This document shows positions 29,146 to 37,049 of a DNA stretch of 64,000 nucleotides, piece after piece. Numbering within the stretch: the first letter of the stretch is position 1; each line of letters begins with the position of its first letter. The notes under the pieces are model-generated. The model saw nothing but the letters and a program-made list of their open reading frames with translations. It was not told where the DNA came from and did not search any database. The stretch covers positions 1,240,001 through 1,304,000 of the forward strand of contig OZ244794.1 in assembly GCA_965219915.1 (NCBI GenBank). Direction: 5' to 3'. Source of the DNA: Bin80 sp965219915. GTDB taxonomy: Bacteria; Bacteroidota; Rhodothermia; Rhodothermales; Bin80. The translations under genes were made by a program, and so were the position numbers.

Positions 29146-29787
29146 CTACACCAGAAATGGATTGTGCCTGCGCTCAGCACCGATTGTGGTGGGTGGGCCA
29201 TGACCGGAATAGACCAGGGTGTCGCTGGGCAGCGCGAACAGTTTCTGGAAAATAGATTCCATGAGGGTCCCCATATTCCCGCCTGGCAAGTCTGTTCTTC
29301 CGACGGATTGATTAAACAAGACATCACCGACGATGACAAAATCGGTGGCCTCATCTACAAAGCAGATGGAGCCAGGCGCGTGTCCGGGAGTGTGCAGAAC
29401 GCTCCATTGAGCGCTCCCAAATTGTACAATATCCCCTTCATCTAGCCAGTTAGTGACTTTGGGGGGTTGCATCATTCGTATGCCGTAAAGTAATGCCTGA
29501 GCGGGTGCCCCAGTAAGCCAGATGGAAGTATCCCGGTGGGCCTGCCATGAAAGGCCGAACTGCTTGGCCAAAGTGTTGCACCCCAGGATGTGGTCAATGT
29601 GTGCATGCGTGAGTAGCAGATGTCGAACGCTAAGATTGTTTGAGTTGATATAGTCGGCAATCTCTGAGGTTTCTTCCTCGATTGAGCAGCTGGCATCCAC
29701 AATGACAGCTTCCCCGTCACTATGGCAGACGTAGCAGTTCGTGGCGAAGTCACTGAATGTGAATGGTTTGACGTAAGTGGTGGACAT
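29146..29787 (-). CDS. MBL-fold metallohydrolase (glyoxalase II-like)
   Basis: A 213-residue metallo-beta-lactamase-fold hydrolase. The metal-binding motif HAHIDH (in LLTHAHIDHILG), the second histidine in TPGHAPGS, the aspartate in VGDVLFNQSVGRTD and the final histidine in VYSGHGPPTTIG are all present, and the TTIGAERRHNPF ending is characteristic of the small hydroxyacylglutathione-hydrolase-like group. Members hydrolyse thioesters or related compounds; in organisms with bacillithiol the thiol partner may differ from glutathione, which fits the YpdA gene at 62 kb but remains inference. It begins seven bases after the rsmI stop and is co-transcribed with rsmI. Confidence 0.88.
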   Translation of the reverse strand: MSTTYVKPFTFSDFATNCYVCHSDGEAVIVDASCSIEEETSEIADYINSNNLSVRHLLLTHAHIDHILGCNTLAKQFGLSWQAHRDTSIWLTGAPAQALLYGIRMMQPPKVTNWLDEGDIVQFGSAQWSVLHTPGHAPGSICFVDEATDFVIVGDVLFNQSVGRTDLPGGNMGTLMESIFQKLFALPSDTLVYSGHGPPTTIGAERRHNPFLV

Positions 29788-29794
29788 GTACTGG

Positions 29795-30469
29795 TTAGGT
29801 AAAGGCAGGGGGTGCTATGATAATTACAAATTCTCCCTTGATTGTAGTCTTGTTACTAAAATATTCTAGCAGCCCTTGCAGACTCGTTCGATGAATCTCT
29901 TCAAATTTCTTGGTTAACTCCCGGGCGACTGCGCCGGTGCGTTCTGGACCCAGAGCGCCTACCAAGTCATTCAATGTGCGAATAAGCCGGTGTGGACTTT
30001 CGTAGAGTACAATCGTGCGCGTTTCTGCACGAATTGCTTCCAGGCGCTTGTTGCGGCCTTTTTTGTGGGGCAGGAATCCCTCAAACACAAAACATTCAGA
30101 AGGTAGTCCACTGGCAGTGAGTGCGGGAATCAGTGCGGTGGGGCCGGGTAGTGCCTGCACGGGGATGTTTTTCTCCCAGCACAAGCGGACTAGGTAGAAC
30201 CCGGGATCACTCAACCCAGGCGAACCCGCATCGCTGATCAGAGCTACCCGCTGTCCGGCCTTCATGCGTTCTATCAACTGTGGTGCGCGTTGGCGCTCGT
30301 TATGGTCATGGTAACTGATTGTTGGCGTGTTTATGCCGTAATGCGTAAGAAGAATGGAGGAACGTCGGGTATCTTCACAGGCCACAAGGTCAACTGCTCC
30401 CAGTATCTCTACTGCACGGAATGTAACGTCAGCCAAATTACCGATGGGAGTGGGTACCAAGTAGAGCAT
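29795..30469 (-). CDS. rsmI: 16S rRNA (cytidine-1402-2'-O)-methyltransferase
   Basis: A 224-residue SAM-dependent methyltransferase of the tetrapyrrole-methylase fold. The family landmarks are present: LVPTPIGNLADVTFRAVEIL at the N-terminus, CEDTRRS, SYHDHNERQRAPQLIERM, ALISDAGSPGLSDPGFYLV and PSECFVFEGFLPHKKG. RsmI methylates the ribose of C1402 in the ribosomal decoding centre. The protein is slightly shorter than the E. coli enzyme (286 residues) because it lacks the C-terminal extension, as in many Bacteroidota. It is the first gene of a two-gene unit with the MBL hydrolase. Confidence 0.95.
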   Translation of the reverse strand: MLYLVPTPIGNLADVTFRAVEILGAVDLVACEDTRRSSILLTHYGINTPTISYHDHNERQRAPQLIERMKAGQRVALISDAGSPGLSDPGFYLVRLCWEKNIPVQALPGPTALIPALTASGLPSECFVFEGFLPHKKGRNKRLEAIRAETRTIVLYESPHRLIRTLNDLVGALGPERTGAVARELTKKFEEIHRTSLQGLLEYFSNKTTIKGEFVIIIAPPAFT

Positions 30470-30771
30470 AAGTGGTCAGACGGTTCCTATGAGTACACTG
30501 GGAGAGCCCCTCTCCGCAATATTTCAGACAAAGAAACTTCAACCGAGTATCCGCATCTATGATCTATGGACCCCCCTACAGATTAATACTTCAGACGGCT
30601 TCCATGCAGATCGGTCAATTGGTAGCCATTTGGTAGAGGGAGGCATATCGATTAAACCTGGGTTCCGATAGCTTTCAAGAACTGTTTGCCACCGAAGAGA
30701 TACGGCAGGCGTTGTCTTCTTGGGTAGTCATCAATAGGTACATCTCCCGTTTCAACATGCATCCCAGTGAT
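30470..30771. other. Intergenic region
   Basis: These 302 bases lie between lptF/lptG and rsmI, both on the minus strand. The frames covering it (30290-30562, 30489-30671, plus strand) are fragments without domains. The rsmI promoter is expected here. No hairpin terminator for the upstream lptF gene was evident. Confidence 0.4.
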
Positions 30772-32262
30772 CTACCCCGTTTTTGAGGTAAGATATCTTG
30801 ACAAGAATTTACCGGTATTACGTGGTCGTGCGCGCATGTCAAGCGCAACCCTTACAAAGAGCCAGATCCCGACTATACCAATGATGATGTTTGCGCACCA
30901 CATACCTATCCAGGGGCTTAGCAGCCCCCGGTCTGCCAATTTTTCTCCCTGAACCAGCGTGACCCAATAGAAGAGAAAAATGCCAACTGCCACCATTCCG
31001 GCTGTCCCTAGACCGCCCCGGCGGATACTCAATCCTAGTGGTATGCCAATAAGGACGAAAATGAAGCATGCGACGGAAATCGAATATTTCTTGTGAATTT
31101 CAACCTTATAGCGGTTGATGGCTGATGTGGTACGTTCCAGGTTTCTGCCTTTACCGCCAATGGAGCTTCGGGCATCCCGGCTGTAATCCCGTGCGCGCTG
31201 GTAAGTACGCTTCATTTGATCTTCGGTCAAACCATCCAGGATGGGGCGGGGTGCTATTGTTTGCTCAGTAGGATTGTCGCCGAAATCTGACGCCGTGAAT
31301 GATTCGGCCCGAAGCCATTCAAGGGAGTTCCTGGGAGAAACATCCGTAGACATCACGTCAGGTTCCTGTTCAGAGGGCGGACTTGGCATACTGCTGCGCA
31401 GCTCAGCTTCCTGTTCTGACAGTCGGATCTCGAGAGAATCTACGATACTGAGCATGCGGTCCATGGGGGTCGAGCGATCTGATCGATATCCGGTGGACGG
31501 ATCACGGACCTGAAACCCAAGCTCACTGAGGTCCAGGCGCAATTGGAGGCGTTCAAAAGCGAGTTTTTCATATCGCTCAGTCCCTTGTGCATTGGATCGG
31601 CGCGTGAGACGGTGCATTTCGCCTTCGTTGAGAATGAGGTTGACCGCGTTCCCAAGTGGAACCAGTTCTCCTCTGTTTGCCCGGATGGTAGCGCCATTGA
31701 CACCTCCTTGCGTGTAATCGTAGATAAGGATGTCTTGGAGGAGGTTGCCATTCCGCTCGCCAACCAGGATGCTGTAATCATCAATCTCCTGGTAGAATAC
31801 ACCGGGCTCCAAGCTGAATCCTGGTCGGGCAGTGCGGATCATCTCCCACATATTGCGCGCTCTGAAGTTTGATTCCGGCAGCAACACATTGTTAAAGTAT
31901 ATCATACCCCAGGTAAGGAGGATGGCGGCAGCAAATACCGGCCAGGTCAGCCCCCAAAGCGTAATACCACAATTCCGGATAACCACCCATGTGCGCGATT
32001 CGGCCAGTGAGCCGAAGACCATCAGGGAAGTCAGAAGTGCGGCCATCGGCACAGACAAAACCACCATATAGGCTAGGTTGTAGGTGATAAGCTCCAGTAC
32101 GATTGCAATTGGCAGGTCACGCCCCGTCAGTTCCGGCAGAAACTTGATGAGAAACTGCATTAACAGCAAAAAAAGCAGCACCCCCAACCAACCCAGCAAC
32201 GGACCGGGAAGCTGTCGCAGGACCATACGGTGAATAATATTGGGTACTATATTGACGTTCAT
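30772..32262 (-). CDS. LptF/LptG family lipopolysaccharide export permease
   Basis: A 496-residue member of the YjgP/YjgQ family, the membrane part of the LptB2FG transporter that extracts lipopolysaccharide from the inner membrane. There are three N-terminal transmembrane helices (LLGWLGVLLFLLLMQFLI, VLELITYNLAYMVVLSVPMAALLTSLMVF, VFAAAILLTWGMIYF), a large periplasmic domain, and three C-terminal helices. The periplasmic part contains an extra acidic, coiled-coil-like insertion of about 130 residues (around MLSIVDSLEIRLSEQEAELR), which makes it longer than the 360-residue E. coli proteins. Which of LptF or LptG it is cannot be told. It is divergent from the first DUF2723 gene, and part of it is duplicated as a pseudogene at 36.4-36.9 kb. 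Confidence 0.9.
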   Translation of the reverse strand: MNVNIVPNIIHRMVLRQLPGPLLGWLGVLLFLLLMQFLIKFLPELTGRDLPIAIVLELITYNLAYMVVLSVPMAALLTSLMVFGSLAESRTWVVIRNCGITLWGLTWPVFAAAILLTWGMIYFNNVLLPESNFRARNMWEMIRTARPGFSLEPGVFYQEIDDYSILVGERNGNLLQDILIYDYTQGGVNGATIRANRGELVPLGNAVNLILNEGEMHRLTRRSNAQGTERYEKLAFERLQLRLDLSELGFQVRDPSTGYRSDRSTPMDRMLSIVDSLEIRLSEQEAELRSSMPSPPSEQEPDVMSTDVSPRNSLEWLRAESFTASDFGDNPTEQTIAPRPILDGLTEDQMKRTYQRARDYSRDARSSIGGKGRNLERTTSAINRYKVEIHKKYSISVACFIFVLIGIPLGLSIRRGGLGTAGMVAVGIFLFYWVTLVQGEKLADRGLLSPWIGMWCANIIIGIVGIWLFVRVALDMRARPRNTGKFLSRYLTSKTG

Positions 32263-35200
32263 AGTCCAGACTTACTGGGGCAGAGCCAGGCACGTAGATT
32301 TCCGGAACTGGAAAATTCGAACAGTCCAGTTATTCCGTGCTCTTGTGCTGACTGTACAGGCATCGCAGGAACATTCGGCAGTGCATTCACGGCATGGCAT
32401 AGCCACAAATTCGGACTTTAACTGTGAACAATCCATCTTTAATCCCCAATCCGGCAACACGCGTTCCAGTCCGTGGTTGCACTGGTTCCTTTTTTACGTT
32501 CATCCATGGCGTTATAATATGAAAAGCAAGGGTGCAGACCTATTCGTATCTATTGCAGTATTCGCGTATGCGCTGGTACTGTACCTACTGACCGTTGCCC
32601 CCACGGCGAGTTTCTGGGATGCAGGAGAGTTTATTGCGATTGCGCATGGACTGCAGGTATCACATCCCCCGGGGGCTCCCTTTTATATGTTGGTCGGGCG
32701 GCTTTTCTCCATGTTTGTTCCCACAGACCTGATTGCGCTGTCGGTCAATCTGGTTTCGGTGTTTTCCAGTGCATTCACGATACTGCTCACGTATTGGATT
32801 ATCGTTCGATTGCACCAGGAGTTCAGCCCGGCCAGGCATGAAGGAAATAGCGGTCCTCTCTCGGCCACTTTTCTCCAGCGGTTCGGTGGCGTGGTCGGGG
32901 CCTGTACTTTTGCGGTAACGGATTCATTCTGGTTCAATGCAGTGGAGGCGGAAGTGTATGCAATGTCTATGCTCTTTACGGCTCTCGTAGTGTGGCTGAT
33001 TATGAAATGGAGCGAGCTCGCACGGGAAGAACTCGCCAATTCGCGTGATCGCCTGGGATTAGGGGCCAACCGGATACTTGTATTAGTCGCCTATTTGTTT
33101 GGATTGGCCATTAGTGTGCACCTCTTGAGTTTACTGGCACTCTTTTTTATTGCACTGATATTCTTTTTTGTCGAGTACGATCGCAAGGAATGGGATGTTG
33201 AAGGACAGCCTGGCTGGAAGTCGAGGAAGCGTTGGCAGGCAATTCTGCTAACGCTCGTAGTGGCGTCTATTGGATTCCTTGTCATTTACCCGGGAATCAT
33301 ACAAAAACTGCCGGGGTACGCTGGACAAATCGGACAACCCTTGATCGTGTTGCTACTGCTGGCTCTAGGAGTTGTTGGAGCGGTGTGGATAACGCATACG
33401 CGGCAGAAACAGACCGCAAACCTTGTTGCGGTATGTTTGCTTATGGTACTGATTGGGTACTCCAGCTATGCAGTCATCTTTATTCGCAGCGCGGCTGATC
33501 CGCCCATTGATGAAAATGACCCCGAAACCCCGGAAGCAATCGTATCCTATCTGGAGCGTGAGCAGTATGGCAAGACCCCCATTTTTACTGGACGAAGCTA
33601 CAATAGTGCGACCGGTGGTTTCGATGAAGACAAGCTGTTTCCCCGACGATATTCAGCTGCGCCGCAGCATGTAAATGTCTATCAGCGCTATAGCTCCGAC
33701 ATGGAGTTCTTCTGGAAGTATCAGTTGGGGCATATGTATCTGCGTTATTTTCTGTGGAATTTCTCTGGACGGGAGAGTGATGTTGAAGGAGCGCGGCCCA
33801 TAACAGGACTCACGTTTATTGAGGGGCCGAACGAAACACTTCAGCAGACGCCCAGCGAAAAAGCAAGTCGCAACAGATACTTTGCACTGCCATTGCTACT
33901 GGGTTTCTTCGGAATGTTTTATCACTTCCGTAGGGATTGGCGGCGGGCGTTCAGTGTGATGATCCTGTTTTTGGTCACCAGTGTGGGAATCATTCTATAT
34001 CTCAATCAGACACCGATACAGCCCCGGGAGCGGGATTATTCGTACGTTGCGAGTTTTTTTGCTTTCAGTCTGTGGATTGGAATAGGAGCCAGCGGGTTTC
34101 TACGGCTTGTACAGGACGCAATAGGCAACGCATTCCGCGAGCTAAGTTGGCTTGTCGCTGCGATCGTATTCTTGGCCGTTCCAGGTTGGATGGCCATAGA
34201 AAATTATGACGACCATGATCGGTCCGGTCGGTACATCGCACCCGACTACGCGCATAATATGCTGATGAGTGTTGCACAGGATGGGATCCTGTTCACGAAT
34301 GGTGACAATGACACCTTTCCCCTCTGGTATGTACAGGAAGTTGAAGGTGTTCGAAGAGATGTACGTGTTGCAAACCTCTCATTGCTGAATACACCGTGGT
34401 ACGTACGGCAACTCAAGAACCAGTGGTCGCGGGAATCGGCTCCTTTACCCATACCGTTGTCTGAAAGAGATATAGATAGTCTAGTTGCCGACGACAAATG
34501 GGTGCCGAGAACAATACAGTTACCAGTGGATACAGCGCTCTTTTCCGAGGAATCAGAAGTATTCATCGGCCAGGCTGACCGAAGCATGATCGACAGTTCA
34601 ATGACCTGGACATTGCGTGGTCGGCCATTCGGTACGGATCCGCAGACTGGCGAGACAAGGCATCTCCTGTACGGGGCAGACTGGGCTGCACTGAGTATAA
34701 TTGCCGGAGCTGCTGCTGAAGGATGGAAGCGTCCGGTGTACTTTGCTGTAACCGTAGCTCCCGATGGTCGCCTGGATTTGCATAATTATTTTCAATTGGA
34801 AGGAAAGGCGTTACGTGTCGTCCCGATACGTCACGAGAATTCTCAAGGACGGATTGAGGTTGGGGTTACTCCGGAGCGGTTGAAGACTTTCAGGTTCAGG
34901 AACCTGGATAACCCCAAGGTTTACTATGACGCGAATATTCGGAATATGGTGGACAACTATCGGATTGTTTTTGCACAGACGGCTATGGGATTGATTGAGG
35001 GCGGTCAAGTGGAGGAAGGCGTTGCCCTCATGGACGGATTGCAGGAAAAAATTCCGTTTACGACGATCCCGGGAGAATTTGCTTCTTTCATGTACGTTTC
35101 ACGGGTTTATGAGCAGGCAGGTGATTACACAAAGGCCTTACATACCCTTCAGTATGCCGAACCCCTTGTCAGACACAGGCTGAGATCAACCGACAGTTCG

Positions 35201-35620
35201 CAGAGAGTGAATGAGATGAACTTCGCTTTGGTGAACGCAATACGCGGAGCATACCAACAGGCGAAGGATTATGAGGGGGCCGCGACTTTTGAGAACAATA
35301 TTCGTAGTGATTTTGGGGAGGAGGCAACCGTTACCGCTGATGAAATGCGCGCATTGATGATTGGGCTGCCACAAGGCACTATTTTTGATAGCTCCGGGAA
35401 TGCAGTAGGGATATCAACACCGGATTCCGCCGGAAGGGACTCGGGAGTCCGAGACGAAATCCAGTAGCTTGAGGATCAGATCAGGTCGTACCAATAATGG
35501 CGTTTCAGATTTAGGAAACAATCTTCTATGCGAAGGGAGATAATGTCGTGAACTCTCTCATTGTGCAGGCCGTAGCCCGGTGTCGGTATTATGCGAATTA
35601 TGACCGACGTCTGCTGGATG
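31613..35620. repeat. Tandem duplication, unit A (lptF 5' part, DUF2723 gene, start of small gene)
   Basis: This interval matches 36370-40393. It contains the 5' part of lptF on the minus strand, the divergent intergenic region, the whole DUF2723 copy A gene and the beginning of the small gene that follows. By eye the DUF2723 parts agree at roughly nine of ten bases and are collinear, with most changes at third codon positions. In this unit the small gene lost about 250 bases and acquired an insert. Confidence 0.85.
32519..35467 (+). CDS. DUF2723 membrane protein, copy A (GT-C-like, with C-terminal soluble region)
   Basis: A 982-residue protein from the ATG at 32519; the open frame extends upstream to 32240, but the matching ATG and upstream bases in copy B support 32519. 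The DUF2723 core has about a dozen transmembrane helices, with the acidic signature TASFWDAGEFIAIA in the first loop and HPPGAPFYMLVGRL after it, as in GT-C fold protein O-mannosyltransferase relatives. The C-terminal ~450 residues are soluble and end in a TPR-like stretch (FMYVSRVYEQAGDYTKALH). In Bacteroidota these proteins are thought to glycosylate exported proteins or lipids; direct proof for this one is lacking. It is nearly identical to copy B, and divergent from lptF. Confidence 0.88.
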   Translation: MKSKGADLFVSIAVFAYALVLYLLTVAPTASFWDAGEFIAIAHGLQVSHPPGAPFYMLVGRLFSMFVPTDLIALSVNLVSVFSSAFTILLTYWIIVRLHQEFSPARHEGNSGPLSATFLQRFGGVVGACTFAVTDSFWFNAVEAEVYAMSMLFTALVVWLIMKWSELAREELANSRDRLGLGANRILVLVAYLFGLAISVHLLSLLALFFIALIFFFVEYDRKEWDVEGQPGWKSRKRWQAILLTLVVASIGFLVIYPGIIQKLPGYAGQIGQPLIVLLLLALGVVGAVWITHTRQKQTANLVAVCLLMVLIGYSSYAVIFIRSAADPPIDENDPETPEAIVSYLEREQYGKTPIFTGRSYNSATGGFDEDKLFPRRYSAAPQHVNVYQRYSSDMEFFWKYQLGHMYLRYFLWNFSGRESDVEGARPITGLTFIEGPNETLQQTPSEKASRNRYFALPLLLGFFGMFYHFRRDWRRAFSVMILFLVTSVGIILYLNQTPIQPRERDYSYVASFFAFSLWIGIGASGFLRLVQDAIGNAFRELSWLVAAIVFLAVPGWMAIENYDDHDRSGRYIAPDYAHNMLMSVAQDGILFTNGDNDTFPLWYVQEVEGVRRDVRVANLSLLNTPWYVRQLKNQWSRESAPLPIPLSERDIDSLVADDKWVPRTIQLPVDTALFSEESEVFIGQADRSMIDSSMTWTLRGRPFGTDPQTGETRHLLYGADWAALSIIAGAAAEGWKRPVYFAVTVAPDGRLDLHNYFQLEGKALRVVPIRHENSQGRIEVGVTPERLKTFRFRNLDNPKVYYDANIRNMVDNYRIVFAQTAMGLIEGGQVEEGVALMDGLQEKIPFTTIPGEFASFMYVSRVYEQAGDYTKALHTLQYAEPLVRHRLRSTDSSQRVNEMNFALVNAIRGAYQQAKDYEGAATFENNIRSDFGEEATVTADEMRALMIGLPQGTIFDSSGNAVGISTPDSAGRDSGVRDEIQ

Positions 35621-35727
35621 TAGTTTTTTTGTTCGCGGCGGCTCGGGTTGGCCAAAAGGTAGACATAGGACAACGCATCATGGCACCCGTAACAGACCTG
35701 AATGCAACTAAACAAACAGGTGTAAAA

Positions 35728-36240
35728 ATGAAAAAACTGATTTTATCGCTCGCCGTTTTGATTCCGGCCATTGCGCTGGCACAGGAAAAGGCTGACCCCA
35801 CCGAGGCTGAGCTGGTAAGACTTGTGCTGGAAACCCCATCGAAAACAGTCGCCTGGGAGGCGCTTAGGGCCTTGGAACGCGATGAGCGAGAGCTCGAGGT
35901 GTTGCTGAATGTATACCAGGCTTTGGATGGTACCCAAGCTATTCAGACTTCAAGTGTGCTGAGACTCATAGCCAGTGCATTAGGAGGTGCAGATTATCTC
36001 AAGAACCTGTTTGCGTCCCTCGAACCGCCCAAAGAACCGTGCAAGGCGCGACCATCCATTGGACTTGAAAATGGGCCGCCGGGCCCTCCAGAAGAGGAGC
36101 TCTGTCCCTACAAAACGGAGTGGTGCGAAGTGGGTAAAGTTCTTATAGGGCGTGGCGTGCACCACTCCCTTATTTATCCGACATGCGATAACACTATAGA
36201 GTATACGGAAGATGGTCGCATTCTTTGGCACAGCCACTAG
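35728..36240 (+). CDS. Small exported protein, unknown function
   Basis: A 170-residue protein from the ATG at 35728, which gives a textbook signal peptide (MKKLILSLAVLIPAIALAQ). The open frame extends upstream to 35548 through the broken small gene, which is not part of this protein. The mature part is acidic and helical at first (TEAELVRLVLETPSKTVAWEALRALERDERELEVLLNVY is one long stretch), then proline- and glycine-rich with four cysteines that could form disulfides in the periplasm. No family is recognised. The gene lies wholly inside the insert that splits the duplicated small gene, so it arrived after the tandem duplication. An inverted repeat follows directly after its stop codon. Confidence 0.6.
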   Translation: MKKLILSLAVLIPAIALAQEKADPTEAELVRLVLETPSKTVAWEALRALERDERELEVLLNVYQALDGTQAIQTSSVLRLIASALGGADYLKNLFASLEPPKEPCKARPSIGLENGPPGPPEEELCPYKTEWCEVGKVLIGRGVHHSLIYPTCDNTIEYTEDGRILWHSH

Positions 36241-36275
36241 GCCGGCTTCGTGGCCTTTACCCACGAAATGCCGGC
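36241..36275 (+). terminator. Hairpin directly after the exported-protein gene
   Basis: GCCGGC (36241-36246) plus TTCGTGG pair with CCACGAA plus GCCGGC (36270-36275), leaving a two-base bulge and a seven-base loop. It begins one base after the TAG stop. There is no T tract behind it, so it may stabilise the mRNA 3' end or act as a bidirectional or weak terminator. Confidence 0.45.
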
Positions 36276-36369
36276 AAGGCGGACGCTGGCATTTGCATAT
36301 TCTCCCTATAAAGCCCCCTCAGACGCGTCCCAGGGACGTGTTCACCATGGATTACGCTAAAATGCCGCT

Positions 36370-36905
36370 GAATTTCGCCTCCATTCAGAATGAGGTTGAC
36401 CACGTTCCCAAGTGGGCCAGTTCTCCCCTGTTTGCCCGGATGGTTGTGCCATTGATACCTCCTTGTGTGTAATCGTAGATAAGGATGTCTTGGAGGAGGT
36501 TGCCATTCCGCTCGCCAACCAGAATGCTGTAATCATCAATCTCCTGGTAGAACACACCAGGCTCCAAGCTAAATCCCGGTCGGGCAGTGCGGATTGTCTC
36601 CCACATATTGCGTGCTCTGAGGCTTGATTCCGGCAGCAACACATTGTTAAAGCATAGCATGCCCCAGGTGAGGAGGACGGCTGCAGCAAGTACCAGCCAG
36701 GTCAGCCCCCACAGCGTAGTACGGCAATTCTGGATAACCACCCGTGTGCGCGGTTCGTCTGGTGAGCCGAAGACCATCAGGGAAGTCGGAAGTGCCGCCA
36801 TCGGTACAGACAAGACCAACATAAAGGCCAAGTTGTAGGCGATAAGCTCAAGTACGATTGCAAATGGCAAGTCACACCCAGTCAGTTCCGGCAGAAACTA
36901 GACGA
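36370..36905 (-). pseudogene. Truncated lptF/lptG copy
   Basis: On the minus strand this segment reads like residues about 30-215 of the intact permease (IVLELIAYNLAFMLVLSVPM through YDYTQGGINGTTIRANRGEL), with many substitutions. The 5' end with the start codon is gone: the bases equivalent to about 32175-32410 are deleted. The start of the remaining frame carries TAG (CTAG near 36900), and the 3' two thirds were never copied because the duplication breakpoint falls inside the gene at its left end. It cannot be functional. Confidence 0.88.
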
Positions 36906-37049
36906 GAAACTGCATTCCCAGCATGGAAAAGCCAAATATTCGGACTTTAACCGTGAACAATCCATCCTTAATCCCCGATCCGGCAACACGCGTTCCAGTC
37001 CGTAGTTACACTGGTTCCGTTTTTTACGTTCATCCATGGCAGTTGTAAT

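Larger units (their letters stand above)
35497..36367 (+). pseudogene. Broken copy of the small gene found intact at 40025-40507
   Basis: The sequence starts with the same ATG-GCG-TTT-CAG as the intact gene, then meets TAG at codon 6. It skips the bases equivalent to 40048-40302 and resumes with a segment matching 40303-40393 (TTCTATGCGAA through CGTCTGCTGGAT). It is then interrupted by about 725 foreign bases (35621-36346) and resumes for 21 bases at 36347-36367 (ATGGATTACGCTAAAATGCCG, equivalent to 40394-40414). It cannot make the full protein. Confidence 0.8.

Noticed and set aside
36370..36905. Second lptF/lptG gene
   Set aside because: Missing start region, in-frame stop near 36900 and no 3' two thirds; a pseudogene.
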